64,000 nucleotides of DNA from Ga0077555 sp963746315 (GTDB taxonomy: Bacteria > Pseudomonadota > Alphaproteobacteria > Rhizobiales > Hyphomicrobiaceae): assembly GCA_963746315.1 (NCBI GenBank), contig CAVVAR010000001.1, positions 406,309-470,308 of the forward strand. Direction: 5' to 3'. The stretch's first letter is position 1. Each line of letters opens with the position of its first letter. Below the pieces are notes generated by a model, which was not told the DNA's origin, did no database searches, and saw only the letters and a program-made list of their open reading frames with translations. Both the position numbers and the translations under genes were made by a program. Of this stretch, positions 1 through 9,697 are shown one piece after another.

Positions 1-108
1 GCGGGCTTCATCGACCTCCATCACCGTCGCAACCAACTTCTCCGCGCCCTGCAACTCGATGGCATACCGGACGGCCTCGGCTCCGGTCGCAAATCTCCTG
101 TAACTCAT
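1..108 (-). CDS. Small hypothetical protein, N-terminal part only
   Basis: An open frame runs leftward from an ATG at 108 to the window edge without a stop, giving 36 residues that begin MSYRRFATGAEAVRYAIEL. The composition (amphipathic, mixed charge, no membrane segment) resembles the many short alphaproteobacterial proteins of unknown function that accompany stress genes. I do not recognise the family. The gene continues outside the window, so length and function are open. Confidence 0.5.
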   Translation of the reverse strand, partial: MSYRRFATGAEAVRYAIELQGAEKLVATVMEVDEAR

Positions 109-269
109 CGAAAATCGACTTAAGATACGGCTACCGCCGACGAATAGGTCGGCCGGATCCATGAAGTTGAATTGTTCCATCTGTTCGATATGGTGCTTCC
201 CGGGTCGGGTTACATCGTCGTCGACAATCAGAAATGGGCGCAGATCTATATTGCTGCCATTTCGCGGCG

Positions 270-890
270 TTACGCCGCGTGCGGCTCGACACGCGAGGTG
301 GGCCGCATGCCCTCGATCGAAGCCTGCAGTTGTACGGTGAGAGCGGACGCCACGCCCCTATCGACCCGCAAGCCTGCCGTCGGAATGGCCGCGCCGAATG
401 TGACGCTGATGCGAGGCCGCCCGAGCAGATGGGTCACCTGCATGCCCTTGGGCCCTTCATAACGCGCCGGCACGATCGGAACCTGGGCGTGCAGCGCGAT
501 CGTTGCGGCGCCGCGTTTGAACCGCGCATTCTCCTGTCGCGTGCCAGCGGGAAAAATCAACAGCAACTCGCCTTTCCGAAGTAGCTGGACCGCCGATTTT
601 ATCGTGCTGGGAGACGGATCGGCGCGATCAATCGGAATGGAGCCACTCTGCTCCAGGATCCAGCTTGCGATAGGCGAGCAGAAGAGCTCGCGTTTCGACA
701 TGTGCCGCAGCCGTCTCGGGTAGACGGCGTAGGACATCCACAGGCTGTCCGCCCAGCCGCCGTGATTGCAGACGATGACCGCTCCTCCTCCGCCGAGTTG
801 AAGGAGGTCCGGCCGGCAATGGACCTCGGGCCTGCCGACGCGCTCGAACAACACCTTGAGGGCAGGAGAGGCAACCGCGAACATGTTCAT
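270..890 (-). CDS. PlsC-like 1-acyl-glycerol-3-phosphate acyltransferase
   Basis: This 206-residue protein looks like a lysophospholipid acyltransferase, the PlsC family that transfers an acyl chain to lysophosphatidate or a similar lysolipid at the inner membrane. The family catalytic HX4D motif is seen as H43-GGWA-D48, and the glycerol-phosphate-binding motif as FPAGTR at 113-118 (FPEGTR in most members). A block ending VPIVPARYEGP follows, as expected. The ATG at 890 has a GAGGA box about 6 bases upstream. It lies 43 bases downstream of groEL on the same strand, so it may be transcribed from the heat-shock promoter. It is slightly shorter than housekeeping PlsC, so it may be an accessory acyltransferase; the exact substrate cannot be told. 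Confidence 0.85.
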   Translation of the reverse strand: MNMFAVASPALKVLFERVGRPEVHCRPDLLQLGGGGAVIVCNHGGWADSLWMSYAVYPRRLRHMSKRELFCSPIASWILEQSGSIPIDRADPSPSTIKSAVQLLRKGELLLIFPAGTRQENARFKRGAATIALHAQVPIVPARYEGPKGMQVTHLLGRPRISVTFGAAIPTAGLRVDRGVASALTVQLQASIEGMRPTSRVEPHAA

Positions 891-933
891 GTGTCGTCCT
901 CGCTCTGAGCCAGCACGCCTTCATCATGCCGCC

Positions 934-2541
<1,608 letters not shown>

Positions 2542-2657
2542 TTCGCGAATTCCTGGCTGGGAGAACGTGAGAAGGGAGCGGGGAATTGGGAGTAGGCCCC
2601 GGGAAAGCGCCGAGTTGGCTCCAATCCCCACTCCCTATTCCCCCGTGCAGCGCGCGC

Positions 2658-2948
2658 TTACTTTTCCAATACGCCCATAATGTCGCTTTCCTGCATGATG
2701 AGCAGTTCCTTGCCGTCGATCTTGACCTCGGTGCCGGACCACTTGCCGAACAACACATTGTTGCCCTTTTTGAGGTCGATCGGAATAAGCTTTCCGGCCT
2801 CGTCGCGACCGCCTGGGCCGACTGCAACCACTTCGCCCTGTTGCGGTTTTTCTCCTGCAGTATCGGGAATGATGATGCCACCGGCCGACTTGGTTTCCGC
2901 GTCGGCGCGCTTGACGACGACGCGATCGTGCAAGGGACGAAAATTCAT
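2658..2948 (-). CDS. groES: Co-chaperonin GroES (10 kDa chaperonin)
   Basis: GroES is the heptameric lid of the GroEL chamber. The 96-residue protein starts MNFRPLHDRVVVKR, contains the mobile-loop region (SAGGIIIPDTAGEKPQQG) and ends in the typical DIMGVLEK. A longer reading frame begins at 3038, but the family starts at the ATG at 2948. The extra sequence is the leader between the CIRCE operator and the gene. It is the first gene of the groES-groEL operon and is expected to be repressed by HrcA through the CIRCE element at 3025-3051. Confidence 0.97.
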   Translation of the reverse strand: MNFRPLHDRVVVKRADAETKSAGGIIIPDTAGEKPQQGEVVAVGPGGRDEAGKLIPIDLKKGNNVLFGKWSGTEVKIDGKELLIMQESDIMGVLEK

Positions 2949-3024
2949 GGGTAGCTTGCTCCAATGCCAACAGGGCTCTCGCGGAGCGGAGCCTTGCCTG
3001 CGCACATTTTGTGATTTTATGGAT

Positions 3025-3051
3025 TTGGCAGTCGACATGAGTGAGTGCCAA
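3025..3051 (-). promoter_or_regulatory. CIRCE operator (HrcA binding site)
   Basis: The sequence TTGGCAGTC, nine spacer bases, then GAGTGCCAA matches the CIRCE consensus TTAGCACTC-N9-GAGTGCTAA, with the exact 9-base spacing and two substitutions in one arm and one in the other. It lies about 75 bases upstream of the groES start, the usual place for this element in Alphaproteobacteria. CIRCE is bound by the HrcA repressor. No hrcA gene is in this window. Confidence 0.9.
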
Positions 3052-3060
3052 TCCTAATTA

Positions 3061-3089
3061 TGCGTAGGCTATCCGGCTTGAGTGGTCAA
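3061..3089 (-). promoter_or_regulatory. Candidate groESL promoter
   Basis: Read on the minus strand there is a TTGACC (3089-3084) followed after 17 bases by TACGCA (3066-3061), immediately upstream of the CIRCE operator. This fits a housekeeping-type promoter overlapped or followed by an HrcA site. The -10 match is weak and an RpoH-type reading of CTTGACC is also possible. Confidence 0.45.
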
Positions 3090-3347
3090 GGAATATCGCC
3101 AGAATTATCCGTGAAATGTCCGGACGAAACCCGAGTTTCGTTCAAGCACTTACAAGCAAGCGAAAAATCTCGTCGCAGCCAGTAGTCGCCTGGCGGGTGA
3201 CGGACCGACGCGACGTCGGACGCTCCGCGGATCGGCAGCGGTTCACGCGGCAATTCGTTCAACAATCAAAATTTCGACGAGGCGTCCGTTTCCGGGCGCC
3301 TCGAGAAAACGCTCATGCCTGGTGTCGTCAGTGGAGCGAAGCCCTCG

Positions 3348-3701
3348 TCATTGCTTCAACGACAGGATCATCTCGGCGCAGGCTGTCGCCATGCCCGAGG
3401 CGATCGTTTCGGCTCCGGGCATCTTGGCCCAACCGGCTTTTTCCACGAATGCTGCCTGCTGCCAGGAGCTGACCTTTTTCAGCTCGGCAAGTTGACCCGA
3501 TGAGTCCGCCGCACGTTTGAAGTTGTCGGCGCAGATGGGCGCCAGAGCCGTAATGACGGCCTTCGTAGAGCCTTCTTTCACCAGCTTGTCGACGGTGCCT
3601 CCGCTGACCCAGCCGCCCCACGTAAAGCCGATGACGGCGAGTGCGATTGCGCCTGCAGCTGCACCCCAGAGGGCCGGCTTGGTCTCTGCGGGAAGTTCCA
3701 T
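3348..3701 (-). CDS. Hypothetical single-pass membrane protein
   Basis: A 117-residue protein with one N-terminal hydrophobic helix (about residues 11-32, ALWGAAAGAIALAVIGFTWG), followed by a soluble helical domain with two cysteines (Asp-context CADN and TACAEM) near the middle and C terminus. Proteins of this shape, with a Lys/Val-rich 'STKAVITALAPICADNFKR' type core, occur as conserved unknowns in Hyphomicrobiales. No enzymatic motif is visible. It stands alone between groESL and a Crp/Fnr regulator, both on the same strand. Confidence 0.7.
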   Translation of the reverse strand: MELPAETKPALWGAAAGAIALAVIGFTWGGWVSGGTVDKLVKEGSTKAVITALAPICADNFKRAADSSGQLAELKKVSSWQQAAFVEKAGWAKMPGAETIASGMATACAEMILSLKQ

Positions 3702-3862
3702 TTTGGTCTATCTTTCCTGATGTTTCCGAGCATAGGGATGGTTTGCGTCCCTCTCGCCCTGTCGAACCAGATTAGGCCCCTCAGCTCTACTTCGTGCTGA
3801 TCTGCATTAGTGTGGCGATCGCTCTTCGGCTTCTTGGGCAATCGATCCTGCGCAGCAGACGA

Positions 3863-4564
3863 TCAACTGGTTTGATAGCCGGCCAGCGACTTCAGCGCCG
3901 GCATGTCCTGAATGATGACCTTGCGCCCCTTGAGTGTGAGCAGGTGGCGTTCGCGCAGCTGGCGCAGGACGCGGTTGACATGGATCGCGCTGAGCCCGAG
4001 CGCATCGGCCAGAACGTACTGGTTGAGCGGGCAGATGAATTCTCGCTCGGTTGCGAGGCCAACAAGTAGCAGCCGCTCGTGAAGTTCCAGGAAAAAGTGG
4101 GCCGTCCGCTCAATGGCGCTACGCCGCCCGATGCTGACGAGATGCTCCACGACCATCGCCTCGTCCCGCGACGCCGCCCATAGGATCGCGGCGCCAAGGC
4201 GCGGAAATTCGGTGAAGATGCGCATCATTCGTGTGCCTTCGACACAGCTGACGACAGCGTCGGTCAGTGCTGAGAACGAATGGTCCGACGTGCGCAGCAG
4301 CACGCTGCGCAGGCCGACACAGTCGCCGGGCAGTGGGAACGCGATGATCTGGCGTCCGCCATCTGGGAGCAGCTTGTAGCTGCAGGCCCAGCCGGCCTGG
4401 AGAACGTAAGCGGTGTGGCCGGTTTGGCCCTCATGCACCAGTTCTTTGCCGCGCTTCACGCGCACCGGCACGGACTGCAGGTCTGCAAGACAGGCCAACT
4501 CGCGTTCAGACAGCTGCACGAAGGCGTTGAGCTTGCGGGCCAGATGATTTCCGATTTTGGGCAT
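3863..4564 (-). CDS. Crp/Fnr-family transcriptional regulator
   Basis: The 233-residue protein has an N-terminal cyclic-nucleotide-binding-like beta roll (about 20-130; RGKELVHEGQTGHTAYVLQAGW, then FPLPGDCVGLRS) and a C-terminal winged helix (about 160-225; LNQYVLADALGLSAIHVNRVLRQL is the recognition helix region). The usual Fnr iron-sulfur cysteines are absent, and the cAMP-contact signature is degenerate, so the effector is unknown. I chose the ATG at 4564, with AAGG upstream, over a GTG at 4588. Regulators of this subgroup are common in Bradyrhizobium-like genomes, often in several copies. It is divergent from the small gene at 4780. Confidence 0.88.
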   Translation of the reverse strand: MPKIGNHLARKLNAFVQLSERELACLADLQSVPVRVKRGKELVHEGQTGHTAYVLQAGWACSYKLLPDGGRQIIAFPLPGDCVGLRSVLLRTSDHSFSALTDAVVSCVEGTRMMRIFTEFPRLGAAILWAASRDEAMVVEHLVSIGRRSAIERTAHFFLELHERLLLVGLATEREFICPLNQYVLADALGLSAIHVNRVLRQLRERHLLTLKGRKVIIQDMPALKSLAGYQTS

Positions 4565-4779
4565 GTCAGTCGACCTTGCGATGCACACGCCGACATTGCC
4601 ACGCGAGCGATCTCTCCGGAATTCCGAGTATCGCGAATGTCGTCCAAGCGTGCCGCGGATGATCAGGAGCTTCAGGATTTCGACACTAGCCCAGGTTAGC
4701 CTCGACGCCGCACCATTAAGCTAGGCAATTCATCATCTGCGCGGCGAATCGATCGCCACCTGAGAGTGGGTTCCAACGC

Positions 4780-5028
4780 ATGGCCAATTCGACAGACGTG
4801 CACGGTCCTGCGGCCGGCCTCGCTGCGCTCGCGATCTGCAAGTCGCTGCTGCTGGCGCTGAGCGACCTGAATATCATCGGCGAGCGGGAGGCGCGGGGCG
4901 TGCTCGAGGACGCCGCTGCCGCCCATCGCAATGGTGGCGCATCCGTCCAGGAGCCTGACCTCAATCTCGCAATCGTTGCCATCCTCGAGCGCATCATCGC
5001 CGGCCGCAACTCGATCCCGCACCCCTGA
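4780..5028 (+). CDS. Small hypothetical protein
   Basis: An 82-residue, helix-rich, soluble protein with a pattern of Leu/Ala heptads (AALAICKSLLLALSDLNIIGE) and a C-terminal ALERI-type helix. No known domain is recognised. It is divergently transcribed from the Crp/Fnr gene, across about 215 bases. It opens a run of four small plus-strand genes (4.8-6.0 kb) typical of alphaproteobacterial stress or stationary-phase loci. Real status rests on codon-like composition and isolation from other frames. Confidence 0.55.
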   Translation: MANSTDVHGPAAGLAALAICKSLLLALSDLNIIGEREARGVLEDAAAAHRNGGASVQEPDLNLAIVAILERIIAGRNSIPHP

Positions 5029-5237
5029 GCAGCGCTAAGGCCAATTGTGCCTTGTCGGTAGTCGATCGTCCGAGCACCTGATCATGGGGGCGACGGCGGC
5101 CTCGGGGAACGAGGCGATCGATCTGGATGTGCGCGCGTCGATACCGTTTCGCGTGCATTTGCGTTGTTTGATCCGCGACCCGCTGGTTCCTCACGGCCCT
5201 GAGGTTGCTTCAGATCGACATACAATGGAGAGAGAAT

Positions 5238-5456
5238 ATGACGAGAAGGCTGGATCCGTTCGCCAAACCCCTGCGCGCGAGCGAGATTGGGATGCGGGGC
5301 GAAATCGGCGGCAAGTGGAGCAAGCTCAGCGTGCAGGAGATCCTCGACCTCAAGACCAACGACGACCTCGTCAAGCAGGTCCAGTCCAAGTATCGCCTAG
5401 GACGATCGCAAGCTCAGAGCGAGGTCGACGCGTTCGCCAAAGGTCGGCAACTCTGA
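5238..5456 (+). CDS. Small hypothetical protein, stress-type
   Basis: A 72-residue protein starting MTRRLDPFAKPL. The ATG at 5238 is preceded by GGAGAGAGAAT and is preferred to the upstream ATG at 5205, which has no ribosome site. The sequence is charged and helical (DLKTNDDLVKQVQSKYRLGRSQAQSEVDAF), reminiscent of CsbD-like short stress proteins, though I cannot assign that family. It lies within a series of short genes with good ribosome sites and no enzymatic content. Confidence 0.65.
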   Translation: MTRRLDPFAKPLRASEIGMRGEIGGKWSKLSVQEILDLKTNDDLVKQVQSKYRLGRSQAQSEVDAFAKGRQL

Positions 5457-5545
5457 GATTGCGTCCTGCGAACCGTTGATCACGACCTATGCCAACCGAC
5501 GCTCGGCGCGTGCGTCGGTTCGCGGTCACACCATGGAGAAACCAG

Positions 5546-5827
5546 ATGGTCGAACGCTTGACGTCCAAGTCTGTCGAGTTCGCGTTTCCGTTTGTGCTTG
5601 GGGGTGTCGATGGGCGGCAGCCTGCCGGCGTCTACGAGGTGGAGACAATCGAGGAGCAGATCGAAGGCCTGTCGTTTATGGCCTACCGTCGCCTTTCGAC
5701 CACGATCGTACTTCGCTCGGACGGCAGGTCGATGCGCTCCCGGCAGATCACAGAGATCGACCCGATAGACCTCGCGGCGGCACTCGAGCGCGATGCAAGC
5801 ACGTCTCTTGCAAGCCCCAAATCATAA
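5546..5827 (+). CDS. Small hypothetical protein
   Basis: A 93-residue protein starting MVERLTSKSVEFAFPF. GGAGA lies 8 bases upstream of this ATG, which makes it more likely than the start at 5489. It has a beta-rich N-terminal half (FVLGGVDGRQPAGVYEVETIEEQIEG) and a middle strand (RLSTTIVLRS). Small proteins with this 'SAGVYEVETEEE' pattern are frequent unknowns in Hyphomicrobiales. No function can be proposed. Confidence 0.65.
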   Translation: MVERLTSKSVEFAFPFVLGGVDGRQPAGVYEVETIEEQIEGLSFMAYRRLSTTIVLRSDGRSMRSRQITEIDPIDLAAALERDASTSLASPKS

Positions 5828-5897
5828 GCCGGCGCGACTGTAATATACGATGCGCCACCTGTTCTGCGACGATACTGAGCCAAGTCAGGAGATCAAG

Positions 5898-6041
5898 ATG
5901 GCCAAAGGCCAAATACGTTCTAACCGCGAATTCAGGAAGCCGAAGAAGGCAGCCGCACCGAAGGGCGTTCCAGCGACATCGACCGTTTCAACGACTTTCG
6001 CCAAATCAGGCCAAGGCGGTGGCAAGCCGATCAGGAAGTAA
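5898..6041 (+). CDS. Conserved 47-residue Lys/Arg-rich protein
   Basis: A very short basic protein starting MAKGQIRSNREFRKPKK and ending GKPIRK, with a strong AGGAGATCAAG ribosome site before the ATG at 5898. Very similar short proteins are widespread in Bradyrhizobium and relatives, always annotated as hypothetical. The Lys/Arg content would allow nucleic-acid or ribosome contact, but this is only inference. It is below the usual length cutoff and easily missed. Confidence 0.7.
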   Translation: MAKGQIRSNREFRKPKKAAAPKGVPATSTVSTTFAKSGQGGGKPIRK

Positions 6042-6497
6042 TCCGGCATGTTGCCGACGGGTCCAACTGTCACGCGGGTCGCGCCTGGAACAATCCAACG
6101 CGGCTTGCGTGGCGCATTGCGTCGCTAAATTGCCACCCGACGTCTGAAGAACTCGTCCATCACTTGTCCGGAATTGGCCCTGACCGACGTTGCGCTGCTC
6201 TGCAGCAAGTCGGCAGCTATTTGGTCCATCGCGTCGGCGGCGTCCGATGGTCGCGCGAACCTTCTCGAACGAAGGCATACCGGACGCAGGCTGAACGTCG
6301 CTCAAGCCTGCCCTTGACCCACTGCAGTCATCGTGCCGGTGCTCAACACCGATGTTGCGACTGAGACCGAGGCTCGGTTCATCACCGCGTGCATTGCAGC
6401 AACTCACGTACTACCGCTCATCTGGCGCGTTCGGCAGCTCTACACCCGTGACCGCCTTGTTCTCGTTTGGGAGAGAGACGAAAGCAGTTGCACTACT
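6042..6497. other. Intergenic, no gene seen
   Basis: About 450 bases between the short basic protein and the convergent DinB-family gene. Open frames here are short, lack ribosome sites and match nothing I recognise. There is no clear terminator hairpin or repeat. Confidence 0.5.
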
Positions 6498-7034
6498 TCA
6501 GCCTGGGGTGCGCGATGCCAAGGCCCGCAAGTCTGGCGCGGGTAAACCACGTTGCATACCAAGCAGGTCCAAAGGAGGTGGCTCTCGGCCTGTGCAAATC
6601 GAGATGATGGTGTGAGCCTGTCCTCGATGATGGGTTTGATGATTAAAGAGGTGCGAGAGGATTTCCGCTCGCACTTGCTTGAAAGGCTTGCCAGAAGTGG
6701 TCGAATACTCCAATGCCCCGCATAGGACTGTCTCGTCTAGGGAGCCGACGAAGCGAGCGATGCGATCATCCTCGTCTGCCCGCGCCAAAGCAAGTTGCAG
6801 TCGATCATCGTGAATTATCGCATTCAAGCGGTCTGGATGCTGGCCTTCACCCGTCAGTCGCTTCATCCAGATGCGGTCAGTTAGCAAGAGATGGTTCAGT
6901 GTTCCATGGAGGCTCTTGAAGAAAGCTCCTACGTCTCGCCGGTAGGTGACCTCGTCCAGAGCGAGTGCGGCCTCGTACAGCCGGGCATTGGCCCACTTGT
7001 TGTAGAACGCAAACTGCACGAAGTGAGCTTTCAT
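6498..7034 (-). CDS. DinB-family protein (putative metal-dependent)
   Basis: A 178-residue member of the DinB/YfiT four-helix bundle family, often thiol-dependent or metal-dependent transferases or hydrolases of unknown substrate. It has the expected start (MKAHFVQFAFYNKWANARLY), the first metal-ligand histidine in the LNHLLLTDR segment (H48) and the paired histidines in the C-terminal helix HLFNHQTHHRGQ. The ATG at 7034 is preceded by GGAGG at 6 bases. The protein is full length for the family. Although named after damage-inducible dinB, this family is unrelated to polymerase IV. Confidence 0.9.
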   Translation of the reverse strand: MKAHFVQFAFYNKWANARLYEAALALDEVTYRRDVGAFFKSLHGTLNHLLLTDRIWMKRLTGEGQHPDRLNAIIHDDRLQLALARADEDDRIARFVGSLDETVLCGALEYSTTSGKPFKQVRAEILSHLFNHQTHHRGQAHTIISICTGREPPPLDLLGMQRGLPAPDLRALASRTPG

Positions 7035-7312
7035 GAGGTGCCTCCATCCATTGCAAACGCGCTGTGGACAAAGACTAGTTCGAAAGCACTGGAATGTCCC
7101 TTGCAGGTCGCGGGCGATCTCGATCGGCGTTCAGCCAATGCCCGCAGTGCCTCCGATTTCGACCGTTCGCTCGGCGATGGGCGACGGCAGACGCTACAGC
7201 GCACAAACCGACCGTCGCACTGCGTTGCAGCGTAACGTCGAGACGGGCCATGTCCGGAGCTCTCCAAGATCCCCGCTGGCGCGCGATTGCTGCGATGCGG
7301 TGGGTTTTCGGC

Positions 7313-7723
7313 CTAGGGCTGGAGTAAGCGCCTCACCTGTTGCACGATTTCAACGATGTCGATCTGGCCGATTGCCGCAAGCGCTGCGACACTGGCGAGA
7401 GCCAGTCCCATGAAGGCGAGTACCAACCACCGACCCAAGGAGCGAGGTCGGCGACGCCGAGCAGGGGGAGCTGCCTTACTGGTTGAACGCGCGGTGGACG
7501 CGGCAGCAGTCGTAAGCGATGCAGCAACCTGCGTTGGCTCTTCTGACTCCTCAGCTGCACCCACCACCGCGAACTTCGCGGCCATCTGCGTCGGCGAGAG
7601 GTAGCAGTTGGGGTGCAGCGGTGCGCGCAGGCTTGCTGCGACCGTGGCAATCACCGGATCATCTTCTGTGCAGCCAAGCTGGGCCAGCGCTTCGCCGTAG
7701 AGATCCTCGAACGCGTCCTGCAT
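7313..7723 (-). CDS. Hypothetical protein with one transmembrane helix
   Basis: A 136-residue protein starting MQDAFEDLYGEALAQLG, with GGAGAGAGACG directly upstream of the ATG at 7723. Residues 1-60 are soluble, a Ser/Ala/Thr-rich linker and an RRRRPR patch follow, and a single hydrophobic helix (WLVLAFMGLALASVAALAAIG, about 100-120) lies near the C terminus. This topology suggests a C-tail-anchored protein with the N terminus in the cytoplasm. The family is not recognised. It ends the ordinary chromosomal stretch; IS66 sequence starts about 100 bases beyond its start. Confidence 0.7.
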   Translation of the reverse strand: MQDAFEDLYGEALAQLGCTEDDPVIATVAASLRAPLHPNCYLSPTQMAAKFAVVGAAEESEEPTQVAASLTTAAASTARSTSKAAPPARRRRPRSLGRWLVLAFMGLALASVAALAAIGQIDIVEIVQQVRRLLQP

Positions 7724-7827
7724 CGTCTCTCTCCGGCGAGCGCCGCCTTGTTGTGATGCCAGGGTTGGTGGACTCTGCTTGCTGATGCGAGGCAGCGCGG
7801 GATGTGGATGTGTCCACAAAGGCAATC

Positions 7828-8202
7828 ATGGACACAAGTGGGAAGCGGCGGAACAAGCGCTGGCCAGTGGCGCTGAAGCGCGAGATTGTCGAGGCGACGT
7901 TGAAGCCGGGTGCTTCAGTATCGGTGGTGGCACGTCAGTACGACGTCAATGCCAACCAGGTCTTCGCGTGGCGGCGGCGCTATCTGGAAGCGGCTGAGGC
8001 GTCTGTGCCCGCCCAGTCGCTGCCGGGGCTGGTGCCCGTGACGATCGTACCTGAGCCGGAGTGCCAGAAGTCTGCAGCACCCGCGCCGACCCCGTCCGAC
8101 ATTATCGAGATCGCGGTTGGCGGCGACTGCCGCGTCCGCGTCGGTTCGGACTTCGATGCCCGTGCGCTCAAGCGGGTGCTCGACCTTCTGAGGAAGCGAT
8201 GA
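7828..8202 (+). CDS. tnpA: IS66-family accessory protein TnpA (left copy)
   Basis: A 124-residue OrfA of an IS66-type element, with an N-terminal helix-turn-helix (RRNKRWPVALKREIVEATLKP, then VVARQYDVNANQVFAWRR) typical of the IS3/IS66 TnpA group. It starts at ATG 7828; an in-frame upstream ATG at 7804 is less likely. Its stop overlaps the ATG of tnpB (ATGA), so the two are translationally coupled. TnpA assists the TnpC transposase, which is missing here because the element is interrupted. An inverted, diverged second copy lies at 11830-12217. Confidence 0.9.
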   Translation: MDTSGKRRNKRWPVALKREIVEATLKPGASVSVVARQYDVNANQVFAWRRRYLEAAEASVPAQSLPGLVPVTIVPEPECQKSAAPAPTPSDIIEIAVGGDCRVRVGSDFDARALKRVLDLLRKR

Positions 8203-8315
8203 TCCCAGTGCCGTCGGACGTGCGTGTGTGGCTTGCTGTCGGCAAGACCGACATGCGGCGCGGCATGAACGGGCTGTCCCTGCAAGTGCAGGAGACGCTT
8301 GGCCGGGACCCGTTC
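8199..8315 (+). pseudogene. tnpB: IS66 TnpB, 5' fragment (left copy)
   Basis: The first 39 codons of IS66 OrfB are present (MIPVPSDVRVWLAVGKTDMR, then GMNGLSLQVQETLGRDPF). Coding homology stops exactly where the RIT element terminal repeat begins (TTATGTGGCGG at 8316). The remaining 3' part of tnpB and all of tnpC are absent from the other side of the insertion, where instead the 5' half of another tnpB copy lies in inverted orientation. Confidence 0.9.
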
Positions 8316-8398
8316 TTATGTGGCGGCTGTCGTTATGTGGCGGAGGCGACCGAAGGCCGTGCGGGGACGGGCGACGCCCGTCTTTCCCCGCCACATAA
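8316..8398 (+). repeat. RIT left terminal inverted repeat
   Basis: The 83-bp end has an internal pattern: TTATGTGGCGG at 8316-8326 and again at 8333-8343, and the inverted copy CCGCCACATAA at 8388-8398. Between them is a GC-rich core able to pair in part. The whole block is matched by the reverse complement of 11634-11716 with only a few mismatches, all near the inner side. Confidence 0.9.
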
Positions 8399-8458
8399 TA
8401 TTCCGTGCCTCTGGCGCAGACGCGGGATCCCCCTGTGTCGCACCACAGAGGGGGCACG

Positions 8459-9697
8459 ATGCTCGAGTTTTACTTTTCGTATCGCGGGGTGCTCAAGCGC
8501 CTGCGCAGTGGGGCGCTCGGCGCCGAGATGGATCGCATCGCGGGGGACCTGCACTCGCAAGGATACAAGCCTCGATCCGCCAAGGTTTATCTGAGCCGAC
8601 TTGCCCGGTTCAGCCAGTTTGCTGACAAGCGCTGCGGCTCAGAGCCGATCAGCGCGACCATCGTCGATCGGTACCTGCGCACGCTCGGCGCCGGCTCCCC
8701 GCGGATCGCGGCAGCGACTGCGCTCCAACACGCTCGACGAGTGGCGCCCGACCGTTTCGTGACGGCGGTGGCCAGCGTCGTCGACGATCCTGATGCTGCG
8801 CTTTTGATGTCGTTCTCGAACTATCTGAGCAAGGTGCGTGGCCTCGAGCCGAAGTCCCGCGATGGCGCTCTCCTGGGTGCGCGGCGCTTTCTGCAATGGT
8901 TGCGCATTCGACACCCGGGCCAAGACCTCGGAACGTTGACGGCGCAGCATGTCATTGCCGCCGTCGAGCACCAACTATCGCTGACCGCGGCTTCCAGCAC
9001 GCGCACGGCGGCGACGTCTCACATCCGAGGGTTTCTGCGCTTTTTGCATTGGGCTGGTCATCACCATCGGGATCTTTCACCCGTCGTTCCAAGAACGCCC
9101 CACTGGCGGTTGGCCCATTTGCCGCCGCGTCTGTCCTGGACAGAGGTTCGCCGTGCCATCGATGCGATCGGCAGGGCAACGCCGATCGATGTTCGCGATC
9201 GGGCCATCCTTCTCCTGCTCGCCACGACAGGCATTCGCAACGGCGAGCTGCGCGCTCTTCAGCTCAAGGATGTCGACTGGCGAGCCGGTGAAGTCTTCGT
9301 CCGGCACACGAAGGGCAAGCGCGACCGCGTGGCCCCGCTACTCGAGGAGACCGGCGCCGCAGTTGCCGACTACATCCTGCGGGCGCGACCGAAGGCGGAT
9401 AGTGCGCATCTGTTCCTGACGTTCACAGCGCCCGTAGGGCCGATCATGTACGCGGCGCCGGTGTCGCGGATCGTGCGGAAGCGTCTGCGGTGCAGCGGGA
9501 TCGAGCTTGGTCGCTTCGCTGGTGCCCATCTTCTGCGCCACAGCCTGGCGACTGAGCTTGTCGAGCAACGCAGGCCGATCAACGAGATCGCCGACCTTCT
9601 CGGGCATCGCAACATCAACACGACGGCGCTCTACGTGAAGGTCGCGACCTCGCAGCTGGCCGATGTTGCGCTCCCCTTTCCGGGAGGTGCCGCATGA
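8459..9697 (+). CDS. RIT tyrosine recombinase A
   Basis: A 412-residue site-specific recombinase of the phage-integrase (tyrosine) family, first gene of the RIT trio. The N-terminal core-binding domain covers about 30-190. The catalytic domain shows the first Arg in TTGIRNGELRAL, a beta-hairpin Lys near TKGKRDRVAPL, the HxxR box as HLLRHSLATEL, LGHRNINTTALY for the His/Trp position, and the nucleophilic Tyr in ALYVKVA. The ATG at 8459 follows an AGAGGGGG box; a 5' extension is open but unlikely. Its stop overlaps the start of the next recombinase, so translation is coupled. Confidence 0.93.
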   Translation: MLEFYFSYRGVLKRLRSGALGAEMDRIAGDLHSQGYKPRSAKVYLSRLARFSQFADKRCGSEPISATIVDRYLRTLGAGSPRIAAATALQHARRVAPDRFVTAVASVVDDPDAALLMSFSNYLSKVRGLEPKSRDGALLGARRFLQWLRIRHPGQDLGTLTAQHVIAAVEHQLSLTAASSTRTAATSHIRGFLRFLHWAGHHHRDLSPVVPRTPHWRLAHLPPRLSWTEVRRAIDAIGRATPIDVRDRAILLLLATTGIRNGELRALQLKDVDWRAGEVFVRHTKGKRDRVAPLLEETGAAVADYILRARPKADSAHLFLTFTAPVGPIMYAAPVSRIVRKRLRCSGIELGRFAGAHLLRHSLATELVEQRRPINEIADLLGHRNINTTALYVKVATSQLADVALPFPGGAA